Shown here: positions 46,603 to 55,112 of the stretch, piece after piece | Numbering within the stretch: the first letter of the stretch is position 1 | Layout of the letters: the number at the start of each line of letters is the position of its first letter | Origin: Methylotenera sp. | GTDB taxonomy: Bacteria; Pseudomonadota; Gammaproteobacteria; Burkholderiales; Methylophilaceae | Length of the DNA stretch: 64,000 nt | Assembly: GCA_002928535.1 (NCBI GenBank) | Contig: PERG01000004.1 | Span: forward strand, 102,260-166,259 | Direction: 5' to 3' | Translations under genes and position numbers: made by a program | Notes under the pieces: model-generated | Seen by the model: only the letters and a program-made list of their open reading frames with translations | What the model was told of the DNA's origin: nothing | Database searches by the model: none

Positions 46603-47040
46603 CTAAACCAATTCACTAGCTGATTTTGTTTTGAAGACTTCATACAGCTGAAAAAGCATCATACCTGCCAGCATAGCGATAAAGAACAGTAATGGCTTAA
46701 CGCCTCCCACTGCAATTGAAGCAATAACAGGACCCGGGCAGTAACCAGCCAACCCCCATCCCACGCCGAAGGTCAAACTACCTAACACCAGCCTTGTATC
46801 TATCTGTTTGGCAATAGGCATATGAATCACATCGCCAAAAATGGATTTAGTCCGCATACCCGCGAATGAAAATGCCAAAGTGCCGACCAGTACAGCTCCA
46901 ATCATCACTAATAATAGTGATGGGTCCCAATTGCCTGCAAAATCCAGAAAACTCAATATTTTCGATGGGTCAGTCATGCCGGAAATAATGAGACCAATAC
47001 CAAACACCAAGCCTGCAAGCATGGCCATCAAAATATTCAT
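46603..47040 (-). CDS. YeeE/YedE (DUF6691) sulfur-transport membrane protein, second subunit
   Basis: 145 residues, four TM helices. SGMTDPSKILSFLDFAGNWDPS near 20-41 (start of that block) and GYCPGPVI near 104-111 with the conserved Cys are the DUF6691 features. It pairs with the adjacent larger YeeE half to form a thiosulfate/sulfur-compound transporter. It begins nine bases after that gene. Confidence 0.88.
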   Translation of the reverse strand: MNILMAMLAGLVFGIGLIISGMTDPSKILSFLDFAGNWDPSLLLVMIGAVLVGTLAFSFAGMRTKSIFGDVIHMPIAKQIDTRLVLGSLTFGVGWGLAGYCPGPVIASIAVGGVKPLLFFIAMLAGMMLFQLYEVFKTKSASELV

Positions 47041-47049
47041 ATCCCCTCC

Positions 47050-47482
47050 TTAAAATACCGAATGACGAACAACATATACCGTTACGAAACCGGCAAATAT
47101 TAAAGCAATGGTTGCCACTACAGAGCGTGGAGAGCGTCGTGATAATCCGCATATACCATGGCCACTGGTACAACCGGATCCAAACCGCGTGCCTATACCC
47201 ACTAGGAGGCCAGCAATTAACAATGTCGTATAGCTCGCATCGGTTTTAATTGCCCGTAATGGAGCTGCAAAACTATAAATGATGGGAGAAATCAAAAGCC
47301 CTATTATGAATGCGGAACGCCAGCTGACATCCCCACGTATGGGTTTAATTAGACCAGCAACAATGCCGCTTATACCGGCAATGCGCCCATTGAAAATAAG
47401 AAGCATCGCAGTTGCTATCCCTACCAGCAGACCCCCCTGAAAATGACATCCAGGGTGTAAAATTATTCCAATCGATTGTCAT
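47050..47482 (-). pseudogene. YeeE/YedE sulfur transporter, first subunit, frameshifted near the start
   Basis: The original start is probably ATG 47482: an AGGTGG ribosome site precedes MTIDWNNFTPWMSFSGG, the usual N-terminus of this family. After the six-C run 47432-47437 (six G in the coding strand) the frame is lost; the other frame continues as GLLVGIATAM, LLIFNGRIAG and on to [12 protein letters not shown], ending at 47050. Five G would restore one 144-codon gene. As read, only an internal start (ATG 47406) gives a 118-residue protein lacking the first helix. Partner of the following DUF6691 gene. Confidence 0.8.
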
Positions 47483-47800
47483 TGTTTCCACCTAAGTTTT
47501 TTTTCATAAAAAATCATGAGCGAGCTGCAACGGTTAGACCTATTTGCGGTATTAAGGTTAAGTTTTATCGGTAGATTCTAAATTCACGGCCCACTTTTAG
47601 CAAAATTTGATATAACAGTTTGAACCTCCAGGGTTAGACTATAAAAAGTTTTTTCATTTAGTTATAAGGCATCTTTGTGTGAAATTAACCAGCTTTGTAG
47701 TAAAAAAATATTTAGATTTTTAAGGCATTTATATCTGAATGACATGTGAACAGAGTTGTCTTAATTACTTCCCATTCGGGGTGTTTATTGAAAGGTCATC
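47483..47800. other. 318-base gap between yeeE and the persulfide dioxygenase gene
   Basis: A divergent promoter region for sulfur genes. AT-rich; no gene, no FNR box and no strong inverted repeat was found by eye. No ArsR/BigR-type regulator gene is present nearby. Confidence 0.5.
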
Positions 47801-48550
47801 ATGATTTTCCGGCAATTATTTGAGCCTTTATCCTGTACCTACACTTATCTTCTGGGAGATGAAGCCACTGGCCAAGCAGTGCTTATTGATCCAGTGGTCG
47901 CCACTTTAGAGCGAGACTTAACCGAATTGCGCAACCTTGGCTTGACCCTGGCTTATACCTTGGAAACACATGTTCATGCCGACCATATTACCGCTGCGCT
48001 AGAAATGAAAAGGGCGGTTGGGAGTAAAATCGCCGCGCCTGCCCTTGACCGTCTGCCGTGCATAGATTTTGGCGTAGAAGAAGGCAAGCCTCTCAAGGTT
48101 GGCAGCATTCACCTCCATGCACTTCACACGCCGGGCCATACTGATAGCCACTTTGCATATTTTTTCTATGATCGAGTTTTTACAGGTGACGCTTTATTGA
48201 TCGGAGGATGTGGGCGCACGGATTTTCAAAGCGGCGATGCAGATGCTTTGTACTGCAGCGTACGTGAAAAACTCTTTACGCTTCCAAATGAGACATTGGT
48301 ATATCCAGCACATGACTACAATGAGCGCTTTGTATCATCGATTGCTCATGAGAAAGAGCATAACCCGCGGTTGGGTGGTGATAGAACTGTTGATGAGTTC
48401 AGGCAGATAATGAACAACTTAAACCTTCCGTATCCGAAGTTTATTGACTACGCTGTTCCTGGCAACCTCAAATGCGGCGTTTGTCCTCCCGACTTACCTG
48501 AAAACCTGGAGCGCTACTGTCATCAGATGACCGAAAGCCCACAAGGTTGA
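47801..48550 (+). CDS. persulfide dioxygenase-like MBL-fold protein (ETHE1 type)
   Basis: 249 residues. Metal motif THVHADH at 56-62, HTPGHTDSH near 107-115, GDALLIGGCGRTDFQ near 127-141 and YPAHDYN near 167. The GRTDFQ segment is characteristic of the ETHE1/persulfide dioxygenase group, which oxidises glutathione persulfide to sulfite with O2. It is divergent from the YeeE/YedE transporter genes, a common pairing in sulfide-handling sets. SD GAAAGG before the ATG. Confidence 0.9.
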   Translation: MIFRQLFEPLSCTYTYLLGDEATGQAVLIDPVVATLERDLTELRNLGLTLAYTLETHVHADHITAALEMKRAVGSKIAAPALDRLPCIDFGVEEGKPLKVGSIHLHALHTPGHTDSHFAYFFYDRVFTGDALLIGGCGRTDFQSGDADALYCSVREKLFTLPNETLVYPAHDYNERFVSSIAHEKEHNPRLGGDRTVDEFRQIMNNLNLPYPKFIDYAVPGNLKCGVCPPDLPENLERYCHQMTESPQG

Positions 48551-48765
48551 TCCACTATTCAATGTACTTCATCGTTTAATGATAGTTCTTAGAAACAAGG
48601 CGGCGATAGGTATAAGTGTTTCCAGAGGACAAATTCTTTGGGCATGATTGTTCGCACTAGGTTAAATCCGTTTGTAGGACTTTACTTCTAACCAAAATTT
48701 TCTTAGTTCGCTTGTTCTTATCTTGTAAGCTTATGATGTGATGCATTTGATTTACATCATATTGT

Positions 48766-51441
48766 TTATAAGGCCTTACGGACCATCTTAATGTTATCGT
48801 CATCAAGGTTGCTCCGAATATCAAAATTCAGGCTATGCATGAGCTCTAGCATTCTGGCGTTACTTTTGAGTATCTCACCGCCCATCACTTTCAAACCTTT
48901 TGAACGTGCCGTATCCATCAGAGTTGTCATGAGCTTGTAACCTAAGCCTTTGCCACGCACATTTTCGGCAACCACTAACCCAAAATCACAGCTTTCGCCA
49001 TCCGGGTTAATTGCGTATCGAGCGACTCCTAATCCAATCTCTTTTCCAAATTCTTCTTTAACTGCAATTAATGCCATTTCTCGGACGTAATCTATTTGAG
49101 TAAATCGTATGAGCATCGAGTCACTCGGGTCCTTGACGTTTTCCATAAAACGAAAGTAGCGTGATTCCTCAGATAAATTGCGAATAAACGCCTGCTCTAG
49201 CAACGCGTCTTCTGGTCTTATCGGGCGTATGAGCAGATTAGTCCCATCAGGCAGTTGCCAATTGCTAACCAGATGTGAAGGGTAGGGGTGAATGGCCATG
49301 TGAGCATATCGGTCCTCGCTAGGTTGACGAAAAGTCACTACTACGCGTGCATCAACAGCCAGCGCGCCATTTTCATCCAATATAAGTGGGTTAATGTCCA
49401 TTTCCATGAGCATAGGCAGCTCACACACCATTTCTGAAACGCGTAAGAGCACACTTTCTAGTGCATCCATATTAACCGGTGGCATATTGCGAAAGGCTAC
49501 AAGCATTTTGGCAACACGCGTGTTCTGAACTAGGTCTTTCACCAGGAAAGTATGAGGTGGCAGGGCAACCGATCGATCATTCATGACCTCCACATTGGTT
49601 CCACCAGCCCCGAATGTAATTATTGGCCCGAATACTGGGTCATTGGTAACACCGATCATCAACTCACGTCCATTTGGTTTTAGGATCATAGGCTCGATAG
49701 CAACGCCATCTAGGTGGGCGTCAGGGCAGTAATATTGAGCATTCGCGATGATTTCGTGATATGCCTCAATCAGTGATTGCGCATTTCCAATATTCAACTT
49801 CACCCCTTTTACATCTGTTTTATGACTGATCTGCGCTGAATTAACTTTCATAGCAATTGGAAATCCCATTTGCTGGGCGATCAACAAAGCTTCATGCACT
49901 GAATTGGCTGCGATGGTTTGTGCTACCGGAATATGAAATGCGGCTAATACTGCTTTTGACTCCATCTCATTCAACAGACTGCGTCCTTCCTGTAAAGCGC
50001 TATCAATTACGGTCCTTGCTCCTGCAATATCGGGTTCCAGATGATCTGTAAGGGGGCCGGGCACCTGCATCAGAAGTTTCTGATTTTTATGATAGGCATA
50101 CAGAAATGAAAAAACTTCTACAGCTTGTTCGGGCGTCCGGAAACAGAGCTTTTTAGCTTGCTTGAATGCCGCTCTCGATGTTTCAACTTGAGCTCCACCC
50201 ATCCAAGATGCGATTAAAGGCTTATTGAATAATCTTGAAAGCTCAATGACGATGTTTGCAGCTTCCAATGGTTTAGTCATTGCTTGAGGCGTTGATATAG
50301 TCAGCACTCCATCCACATTAGGGTCTTCCAAACAAGCTTTTACGGCATGCTGATAACGATCTGCCTGGGCATCCCCAATGATATCGACAGGGTTGCCATG
50401 CGACCAGATAGGCGGAAGTGACTGATTAAGTTTTTCGATGGTGTTTTCTGATAATGTTGCCAATACTAGTCCCAAATCGATAGCGATGTCAGTGGCTATT
50501 ACTCCGGGTCCACCCCCATTCGTGACAATAGCTAAGCGGTTTCCTGTGGCGTCGAAACCTGATGATAATGCTTTGGCAGCAGAAAAAAGTTGGGTAATTG
50601 TATCTACCCGAACAACACCCGCGCGCCTGACCGCAGCCTCGAAAGCATCATCAGAACCGACTAGTGATGCAGTATGTGACATTGCAGCTTTAGATGAAGC
50701 GGCATGCCTTCCTACCTTGACCAGAATTACGGGTTTGATACGTGCGGCGGCACGAATCGCGCTCATGAAAGTGCGCACATTTCGAATACCTTCAATGTAA
50801 AGCAAAATACTATGGGTCTTTTCATCTGAAATCAGATAGTCCAGTATTTCACCAAAGTCCACATCCAATGATGCACCCAGTGAGATCACGCTGGAGAATC
50901 CGACTTCATCGCTGTTTGCCCAATCGAGGATAGCGGTGCATAAGGCTCCCGACTGTGACACGAATGAAAGATTGCCAGAGATGGCAGAGCCTTTGTTGAA
51001 GGTGGCGTTCAGACCTATACGTGGGCACATCACTCCTAAGCAATTTGGGCCAATCAAACGTATGCCGTAGTGTTGAGCGATTTCCAAAACTTTTTGTTCT
51101 AAGGCCTTACCTTCAGGACCCGATTCACTGAAACCGGCCGAAATGATAATGGCTGCTTTTACATGATGCTCACCACACTCTTCGATAATGTCTGGCACAG
51201 AAAGGGCGGGCGTGGTGATTACAGCGAGCTCGACTGGCTCGGTAATATAAGCGATAGATGAGTAAGCCTTGCAACCCTGAATTTCTGAATGCTTCGGATT
51301 GATTGGATACAGTGAACCTCGAAAACCGCTTTGCAGCATATTTTGAAAAACGATTTCTCCAACTGAGTCCGTGTTGTCGCTTGCGCCAAAAACCGCAACC
51401 GATTTTGGAGCAAATACATAGTGCAGTGGATGTTGGACCAT
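48766..51441 (-). CDS. NDP-forming acyl-CoA synthetase fused to GNAT acetyltransferase (Pat-like)
   Basis: 891 residues: CoA-binding domain (1-130), succinyl-CoA-ligase-like domain (about 150-300), ATP-grasp domain (about 485-700) and a C-terminal GNAT domain (about 730-891, with the acetyl-CoA loop VRGKGLGYKLM). This is the layout of protein lysine acetyltransferase Pat. The AMSHTASLVGSD segment near 250 keeps the His of active ADP-forming enzymes, so it could also make acetyl-CoA from acetate (or the reverse). It lies near acetate kinase and FNR. Confidence 0.9.
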   Translation of the reverse strand: MVQHPLHYVFAPKSVAVFGASDNTDSVGEIVFQNMLQSGFRGSLYPINPKHSEIQGCKAYSSIAYITEPVELAVITTPALSVPDIIEECGEHHVKAAIIISAGFSESGPEGKALEQKVLEIAQHYGIRLIGPNCLGVMCPRIGLNATFNKGSAISGNLSFVSQSGALCTAILDWANSDEVGFSSVISLGASLDVDFGEILDYLISDEKTHSILLYIEGIRNVRTFMSAIRAAARIKPVILVKVGRHAASSKAAMSHTASLVGSDDAFEAAVRRAGVVRVDTITQLFSAAKALSSGFDATGNRLAIVTNGGGPGVIATDIAIDLGLVLATLSENTIEKLNQSLPPIWSHGNPVDIIGDAQADRYQHAVKACLEDPNVDGVLTISTPQAMTKPLEAANIVIELSRLFNKPLIASWMGGAQVETSRAAFKQAKKLCFRTPEQAVEVFSFLYAYHKNQKLLMQVPGPLTDHLEPDIAGARTVIDSALQEGRSLLNEMESKAVLAAFHIPVAQTIAANSVHEALLIAQQMGFPIAMKVNSAQISHKTDVKGVKLNIGNAQSLIEAYHEIIANAQYYCPDAHLDGVAIEPMILKPNGRELMIGVTNDPVFGPIITFGAGGTNVEVMNDRSVALPPHTFLVKDLVQNTRVAKMLVAFRNMPPVNMDALESVLLRVSEMVCELPMLMEMDINPLILDENGALAVDARVVVTFRQPSEDRYAHMAIHPYPSHLVSNWQLPDGTNLLIRPIRPEDALLEQAFIRNLSEESRYFRFMENVKDPSDSMLIRFTQIDYVREMALIAVKEEFGKEIGLGVARYAINPDGESCDFGLVVAENVRGKGLGYKLMTTLMDTARSKGLKVMGGEILKSNARMLELMHSLNFDIRSNLDDDNIKMVRKAL

Positions 51442-51554
51442 TATCTAACTTACATTGAAAACCTGCTTAGATGTCAACTTAATAGCGGTGCTTTGATTGC
51501 TAATCTAGATAAACTTAGTAAGCATCTGATGCTGTATTGATGTATTTCAGCAAC

Positions 51555-51959
51555 TCAATTTTGAGGTGTAGGCACAATAATGAGCCTTAAATTATGTTCA
51601 CCAAAGCGGTCGATATCTATGAAGTACAACTTACTGGCAAATCGCAATCCATTCATGGCAATTACGTCAAAGTGATGACCAATACGAGATAAAAAACGTA
51701 GTTTTGGATTGATGCTCTCACCAGTCAATAAAGTCATTTCAGCTAATTGTGGAATGAATTTTGAAATATGGGGCCAGGATTTTTTGTTGAAATCGTATTC
51801 AAGCAACCTACTTGCAGTTTTGTTGCACTCTAGAATCTTCCCGCCCGTATCTATTGTGATAGCTGCAATATCATCATCTGAGGATTTATGGTTTTGAGCT
51901 TCTGATCTTTCTTTAGGTAATAAATTATGTTGTTGGCTAAATGGCATATTCATTTTCAA
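51555..51959 (-). CDS. small PAS-domain protein
   Basis: 134 residues. After a 28-residue linker there is one PAS-like domain: AAITIDTGGKILECNKTAS near 33-51, EYDFNKKSWPHISKF near 53-68, and a closing beta strand HNLRLIIVP. No output domain follows, so it is a stand-alone sensor or adaptor. It lies with uspA and FNR-linked genes; a redox or energy signal is possible but unproven. Start ATG 51959; ATG 51953 is an alternative. Confidence 0.65.
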   Translation of the reverse strand: MKMNMPFSQQHNLLPKERSEAQNHKSSDDDIAAITIDTGGKILECNKTASRLLEYDFNKKSWPHISKFIPQLAEMTLLTGESINPKLRFLSRIGHHFDVIAMNGLRFASKLYFIDIDRFGEHNLRLIIVPTPQN

Positions 51960-51997
51960 TCTTTCAAATAATTTAATGGATAAATGTTAGTAAATAT

Positions 51998-52423
51998 TCA
52001 TTTGACTAGTGTTACAGGTACTTTTGTCATATGAACAACTTGATTAGCTGTGGAACCGAGCACTAAGTTTCCAAGTGCGCCCATGCCGCGTGTGCCCATG
52101 ACGATGCTATGACAGTCATGAGATTTGGCGTATTTAACAATGTTGGGGACTATAGCTCCTCGCAATATGGCTTTTTTATAATCTAGTCCGGCATCCAGCA
52201 GAACTTTGCTAGCGCTTTTCATTATTTTTTCGGATTCTTTTTGCTGGTTTTTTTCGACAAAATCCAAGTCAATTAAAGTTAAATCTCCTATCGGCATCAA
52301 ATCAGGTTTCACATTGATAATATGAATATCGGCTTTCAAACCTTCTTTGAACATTGAAATAACGTATTTCAAGGCATTTCTGGCTGGTTTAGAGCCATCC
52401 GTTGGAATCAATATTGTTTGCAT
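51998..52423 (-). CDS. universal stress protein (UspA family), first of two
   Basis: 141 residues, one Usp domain: N-terminal TILIPTDGSKPARNAL and the ATP-binding signature GTRGMGALGNLVLGSTA near 112-128 (G-2x-G-9x-G-S/T). A perfect FNR box lies about 80 bases upstream of its start (52495-52508), so low-oxygen induction is likely. Confidence 0.9.
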   Translation of the reverse strand: MQTILIPTDGSKPARNALKYVISMFKEGLKADIHIINVKPDLMPIGDLTLIDLDFVEKNQQKESEKIMKSASKVLLDAGLDYKKAILRGAIVPNIVKYAKSHDCHSIVMGTRGMGALGNLVLGSTANQVVHMTKVPVTLVK

Positions 52424-52494
52424 AATAAGAACGCTCCTTTGTCCTTAAATCGACTGTCAATCGCAACAATTTAAAGCCTTGATGAAAAAAGTTT

Positions 52495-52508
52495 TTGATA
52501 TGAATCAA
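52495..52508. promoter_or_regulatory. FNR box between uspA and the alcohol dehydrogenase gene
   Basis: TTGATATGAATCAA is a perfect FNR/ANR palindrome (TTGAT-N4-ATCAA) between two divergent genes, 72 bases from the uspA start and 130 from the adh start. Confidence 0.85.
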
Positions 52509-52637
52509 ATTTTTATGACAGCGAGCTATTAAATTAGCTATTGAATAGGTGAGAATTTTTGGTTGAGTCGTTTGAACCGAGCAAAAAGACCCTGTGTTTC
52601 AACATTACGCAACTGATGAATCACATTAGAGACAGTT

Positions 52638-53621
52638 ATGAAAGCTATGGTATTAATTGAACAAGGGATGTCTTTAGAGATGGTCGAGATACCTGATCCG
52701 ATCCCTACAGGTCATCAAGTATTACTGCGTATATTGTCTTGCGGAGTCTGTAGAACTGACCTGCATATCATTGACGGTGAACTTGAACATCCTAAAAAAC
52801 CATTGATACCTGGGCATGAAATTGTCGGTGAAGTTATCGGAGTGGGTGAGAAAGTTGAATTATTTTCAATAGGTGATCGTGTAGGTGTACCTTGGTTAGG
52901 CGAAGTATGCGGACACTGTAATTACTGCCAAAGTGAACGTGAAAATCTCTGTAACAATGCGCGATTTACTGGCTATCAACTAGACGGAGGATTTGCAGAG
53001 AAAACGCTAGCCGATGAACGCTATTGTTTTGCTATCCCAGAGATTTATTCAAACGTTCACGCAGCACCGTTGTTATGCGCTGGTCTGGTTGGTTACCGAG
53101 CCTATCAGATGGCTGATAAAGTTAAGAAACTGGGTATTTATGGATTCGGTGCTGCGGCTCATATCATTACCCAAATTGCTGTACATGAAGGAAAAGACAT
53201 TTATGCCTTTACAAAACCAGGCGATACCAGCGCTCAAGCGTTTGCAAAGCAATTAGGGGCTATATGGGCTGGTTCCTCTACAGAAATGCCTCCTGATCTG
53301 TTGGATGGAGCATTGATTTTTGCTCCAGCAGGAGAGTTAGTGCCTTTAGCCTTGAAAGCGACTATGAAGGGCGCAACGGTAGTTTGTGCTGGTATACACA
53401 TGTCAGCAATCCCCAGTATGCCTTACGCATTACTTTGGGGTGAAAGGGTCGTACGCAGTATTGCAAATTTAAGGAGATCTGATGGCATCGCTTTCATGAA
53501 GCTAGCTGCACGCATCCCGATCAATGTGAATTCAGTGATTTATTCACTTGACCAAGCTAACCTTGCAGTCGATGACCTGCGGGAAGGGAAAATAAACGGA
53601 GCAGCAGTATTGGTTCCATAA
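52638..53621 (+). CDS. zinc-dependent alcohol dehydrogenase
   Basis: 327 residues of the MDR family. Catalytic zinc: Cys38 in CGVCRTD, His60-Glu61 in PGHEI, and Cys in PLLCAGL near 145; structural zinc: Cys91, 94, 97 and 105. A Rossmann domain with YGFGAAAH near 170 follows; the usual GxGxxG is GFGAAA. It probably reduces an aldehyde or oxidises an alcohol with NAD(P)H when electron acceptors are short. The shared FNR box at 52495 supports this. Confidence 0.9.
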   Translation: MKAMVLIEQGMSLEMVEIPDPIPTGHQVLLRILSCGVCRTDLHIIDGELEHPKKPLIPGHEIVGEVIGVGEKVELFSIGDRVGVPWLGEVCGHCNYCQSERENLCNNARFTGYQLDGGFAEKTLADERYCFAIPEIYSNVHAAPLLCAGLVGYRAYQMADKVKKLGIYGFGAAAHIITQIAVHEGKDIYAFTKPGDTSAQAFAKQLGAIWAGSSTEMPPDLLDGALIFAPAGELVPLALKATMKGATVVCAGIHMSAIPSMPYALLWGERVVRSIANLRRSDGIAFMKLAARIPINVNSVIYSLDQANLAVDDLREGKINGAAVLVP

Positions 53622-53689
53622 ATCTGTTTATGAAATACCAATGATAAGAATAAAGTGTTTTGAACGGGTTAATTTTGAAATGGAAAACT

Positions 53690-54142
53690 ATGTACAAAAA
53701 TAGACTTTGTCCCATAGACGGTAGCACAACCTCCAATGCAGGTAGAAATGAAGCTATCCACCTTGCAAACGATCTTCACGCTAGGCTACGTTTTATCCAT
53801 ATCATTGATACGTATGTGCCAACGCCGATAAGTTCTTTGCATATAAGCTCGGAATTTGCAGATGATATGGCACGAAAAAATGCAAAGAATTTACTTCATG
53901 AAGCTATTAATGCTGCAAAAGACCAGGGTGTGGATGCTGACTCCAGGATGATAGAGTCGAATGGGATACCCATTTCCAGTTTAATCATAGATTACGCTAA
54001 TGAGTGGCCCGCAGATTTAATCGTAATCGGTACACATGGTTTGAGTGGCATTGACAGATTTGTCGTTGGCAGTGAGGCCGAAACGGTTGTCCGGCATAGT
54101 ACAGTGCCAGTGCTCTTAGTAAAAAGTAAAGAGTCTGACTAA
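53690..54142 (+). CDS. universal stress protein (UspA family), second of two
   Basis: 150 residues from ATG 53690 (GGA six bases upstream); the frame extends to 53660 but that part has no family match. RLCPIDGSTTSNAGRNEA at the N-terminus and GTHGLSGIDRFVVGSEAE near 118-135 give the Usp ATP-binding signature. It follows the dehydrogenase by about 70 bases and may be in its FNR-controlled unit. Confidence 0.88.
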   Translation: MYKNRLCPIDGSTTSNAGRNEAIHLANDLHARLRFIHIIDTYVPTPISSLHISSEFADDMARKNAKNLLHEAINAAKDQGVDADSRMIESNGIPISSLIIDYANEWPADLIVIGTHGLSGIDRFVVGSEAETVVRHSTVPVLLVKSKESD

Positions 54143-54201
54143 ACCTAAATTTTATTTTCAAGTCTCATCTAGGCCCGATATGCGCTGCGTAGTTGAATCC
54201 C

Positions 54202-54951
54202 TTATTTACAAGGGTGATGCCCCACCAGTTTTTGAAGTCCATTCATGTCGAGTATGCGTACATGTTTTTGATGCACTTCCAATAAACCCTGATCACGGAA
54301 TTTTGTTAATACCCGGCTAACCGTTTCGATCTTCATGCCTAAATAACTTCCGATATCTTCACGCTTCATGCGAAGTACTAGGTCATAAGATGAGTAACCC
54401 CGTTCGTGAAATCGCTGCGACAAGTTCAATATGAAGGCGGCGATTCGCGCATCACCTTGCATGCCACTCAGCAACATCATCATCGTATGATCTCGTACAA
54501 TCTCCCGACTCATCAGCATATAAAAATGGTGGTGGAGATGCTCCATTTCTTGACCCACGTGTTCGATGCGGTCAAAAGGGATAACGCAAAGTTCAGAGTC
54601 TTCGAGGGCAACAGCGGTACACATATGTTGGTCCGTTGCGATACCATCAAAACCCAAGATTTCACCCATCATGTAAAAACCGGTGACCTGCTCCCGTCCA
54701 TCTTCATTCAAAGTTTCTAATTTGACAAACCCTGATCTGACTGCGTACAGATAGTGAAAATTATTTCCTGCGTGATAGATATGAGTGCCCGCTTTAAACC
54801 GCTTTCTTAAATAAACCAGCTCATCCAATTTATCCAATACATTCGATGCTAAAGCCACGGGCAAGCAAAGTTCTCGCATGATGCAATTTGAACATGCCTG
54901 CTTGACATAAGGAATGTCAATTTCCGGCAAAGCAGTTTTTTCGGCATTCAT
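54202..54951 (-). CDS. fnr: FNR-type oxygen-sensing transcription regulator
   Basis: 249 residues of the CRP/FNR family. Cys20, Cys23, Cys29 and Cys111 match the four cluster ligands of FNR, so it should carry an oxygen-labile [4Fe-4S] cluster. A cyclic-nucleotide-like sensor domain and dimer helix lead to a C-terminal HTH whose recognition helix reads IETVSRVLTKF; the E-xx-SR pattern predicts TTGAT-N4-ATCAA targets. Such a box lies 63 bases upstream, so it probably regulates itself and the divergent acetate kinase. Confidence 0.93.
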   Translation of the reverse strand: MNAEKTALPEIDIPYVKQACSNCIMRELCLPVALASNVLDKLDELVYLRKRFKAGTHIYHAGNNFHYLYAVRSGFVKLETLNEDGREQVTGFYMMGEILGFDGIATDQHMCTAVALEDSELCVIPFDRIEHVGQEMEHLHHHFYMLMSREIVRDHTMMMLLSGMQGDARIAAFILNLSQRFHERGYSSYDLVLRMKREDIGSYLGMKIETVSRVLTKFRDQGLLEVHQKHVRILDMNGLQKLVGHHPCK

Positions 54952-55013
54952 CTTAATCTCTTTTTATTAAGATTAGATCTCATTTAAATCCGTTGCCTGA
55001 AACATGCAATTAT

Positions 55014-55027
55014 TTGATGTAAATCAA
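55014..55027. promoter_or_regulatory. FNR box between fnr and acetate kinase genes
   Basis: TTGATGTAAATCAA is a perfect FNR palindrome between two divergent genes, 63 bases upstream of fnr and 86 upstream of the kinase. Confidence 0.88.
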
Positions 55028-55112
55028 ATACAGAACTAGTAGTTAATATAAAACAACCAATCCAATAATTCAACTTTTATACAGTGTTTGGGATGACCCA
55101 TGGTTACTAAAT

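Noticed and set aside
48747..48760. TTGATTTACATCAT, a near-perfect FNR box
   Set aside because: It lies at the 3' ends of convergent genes, not before any gene start, so it is probably chance.
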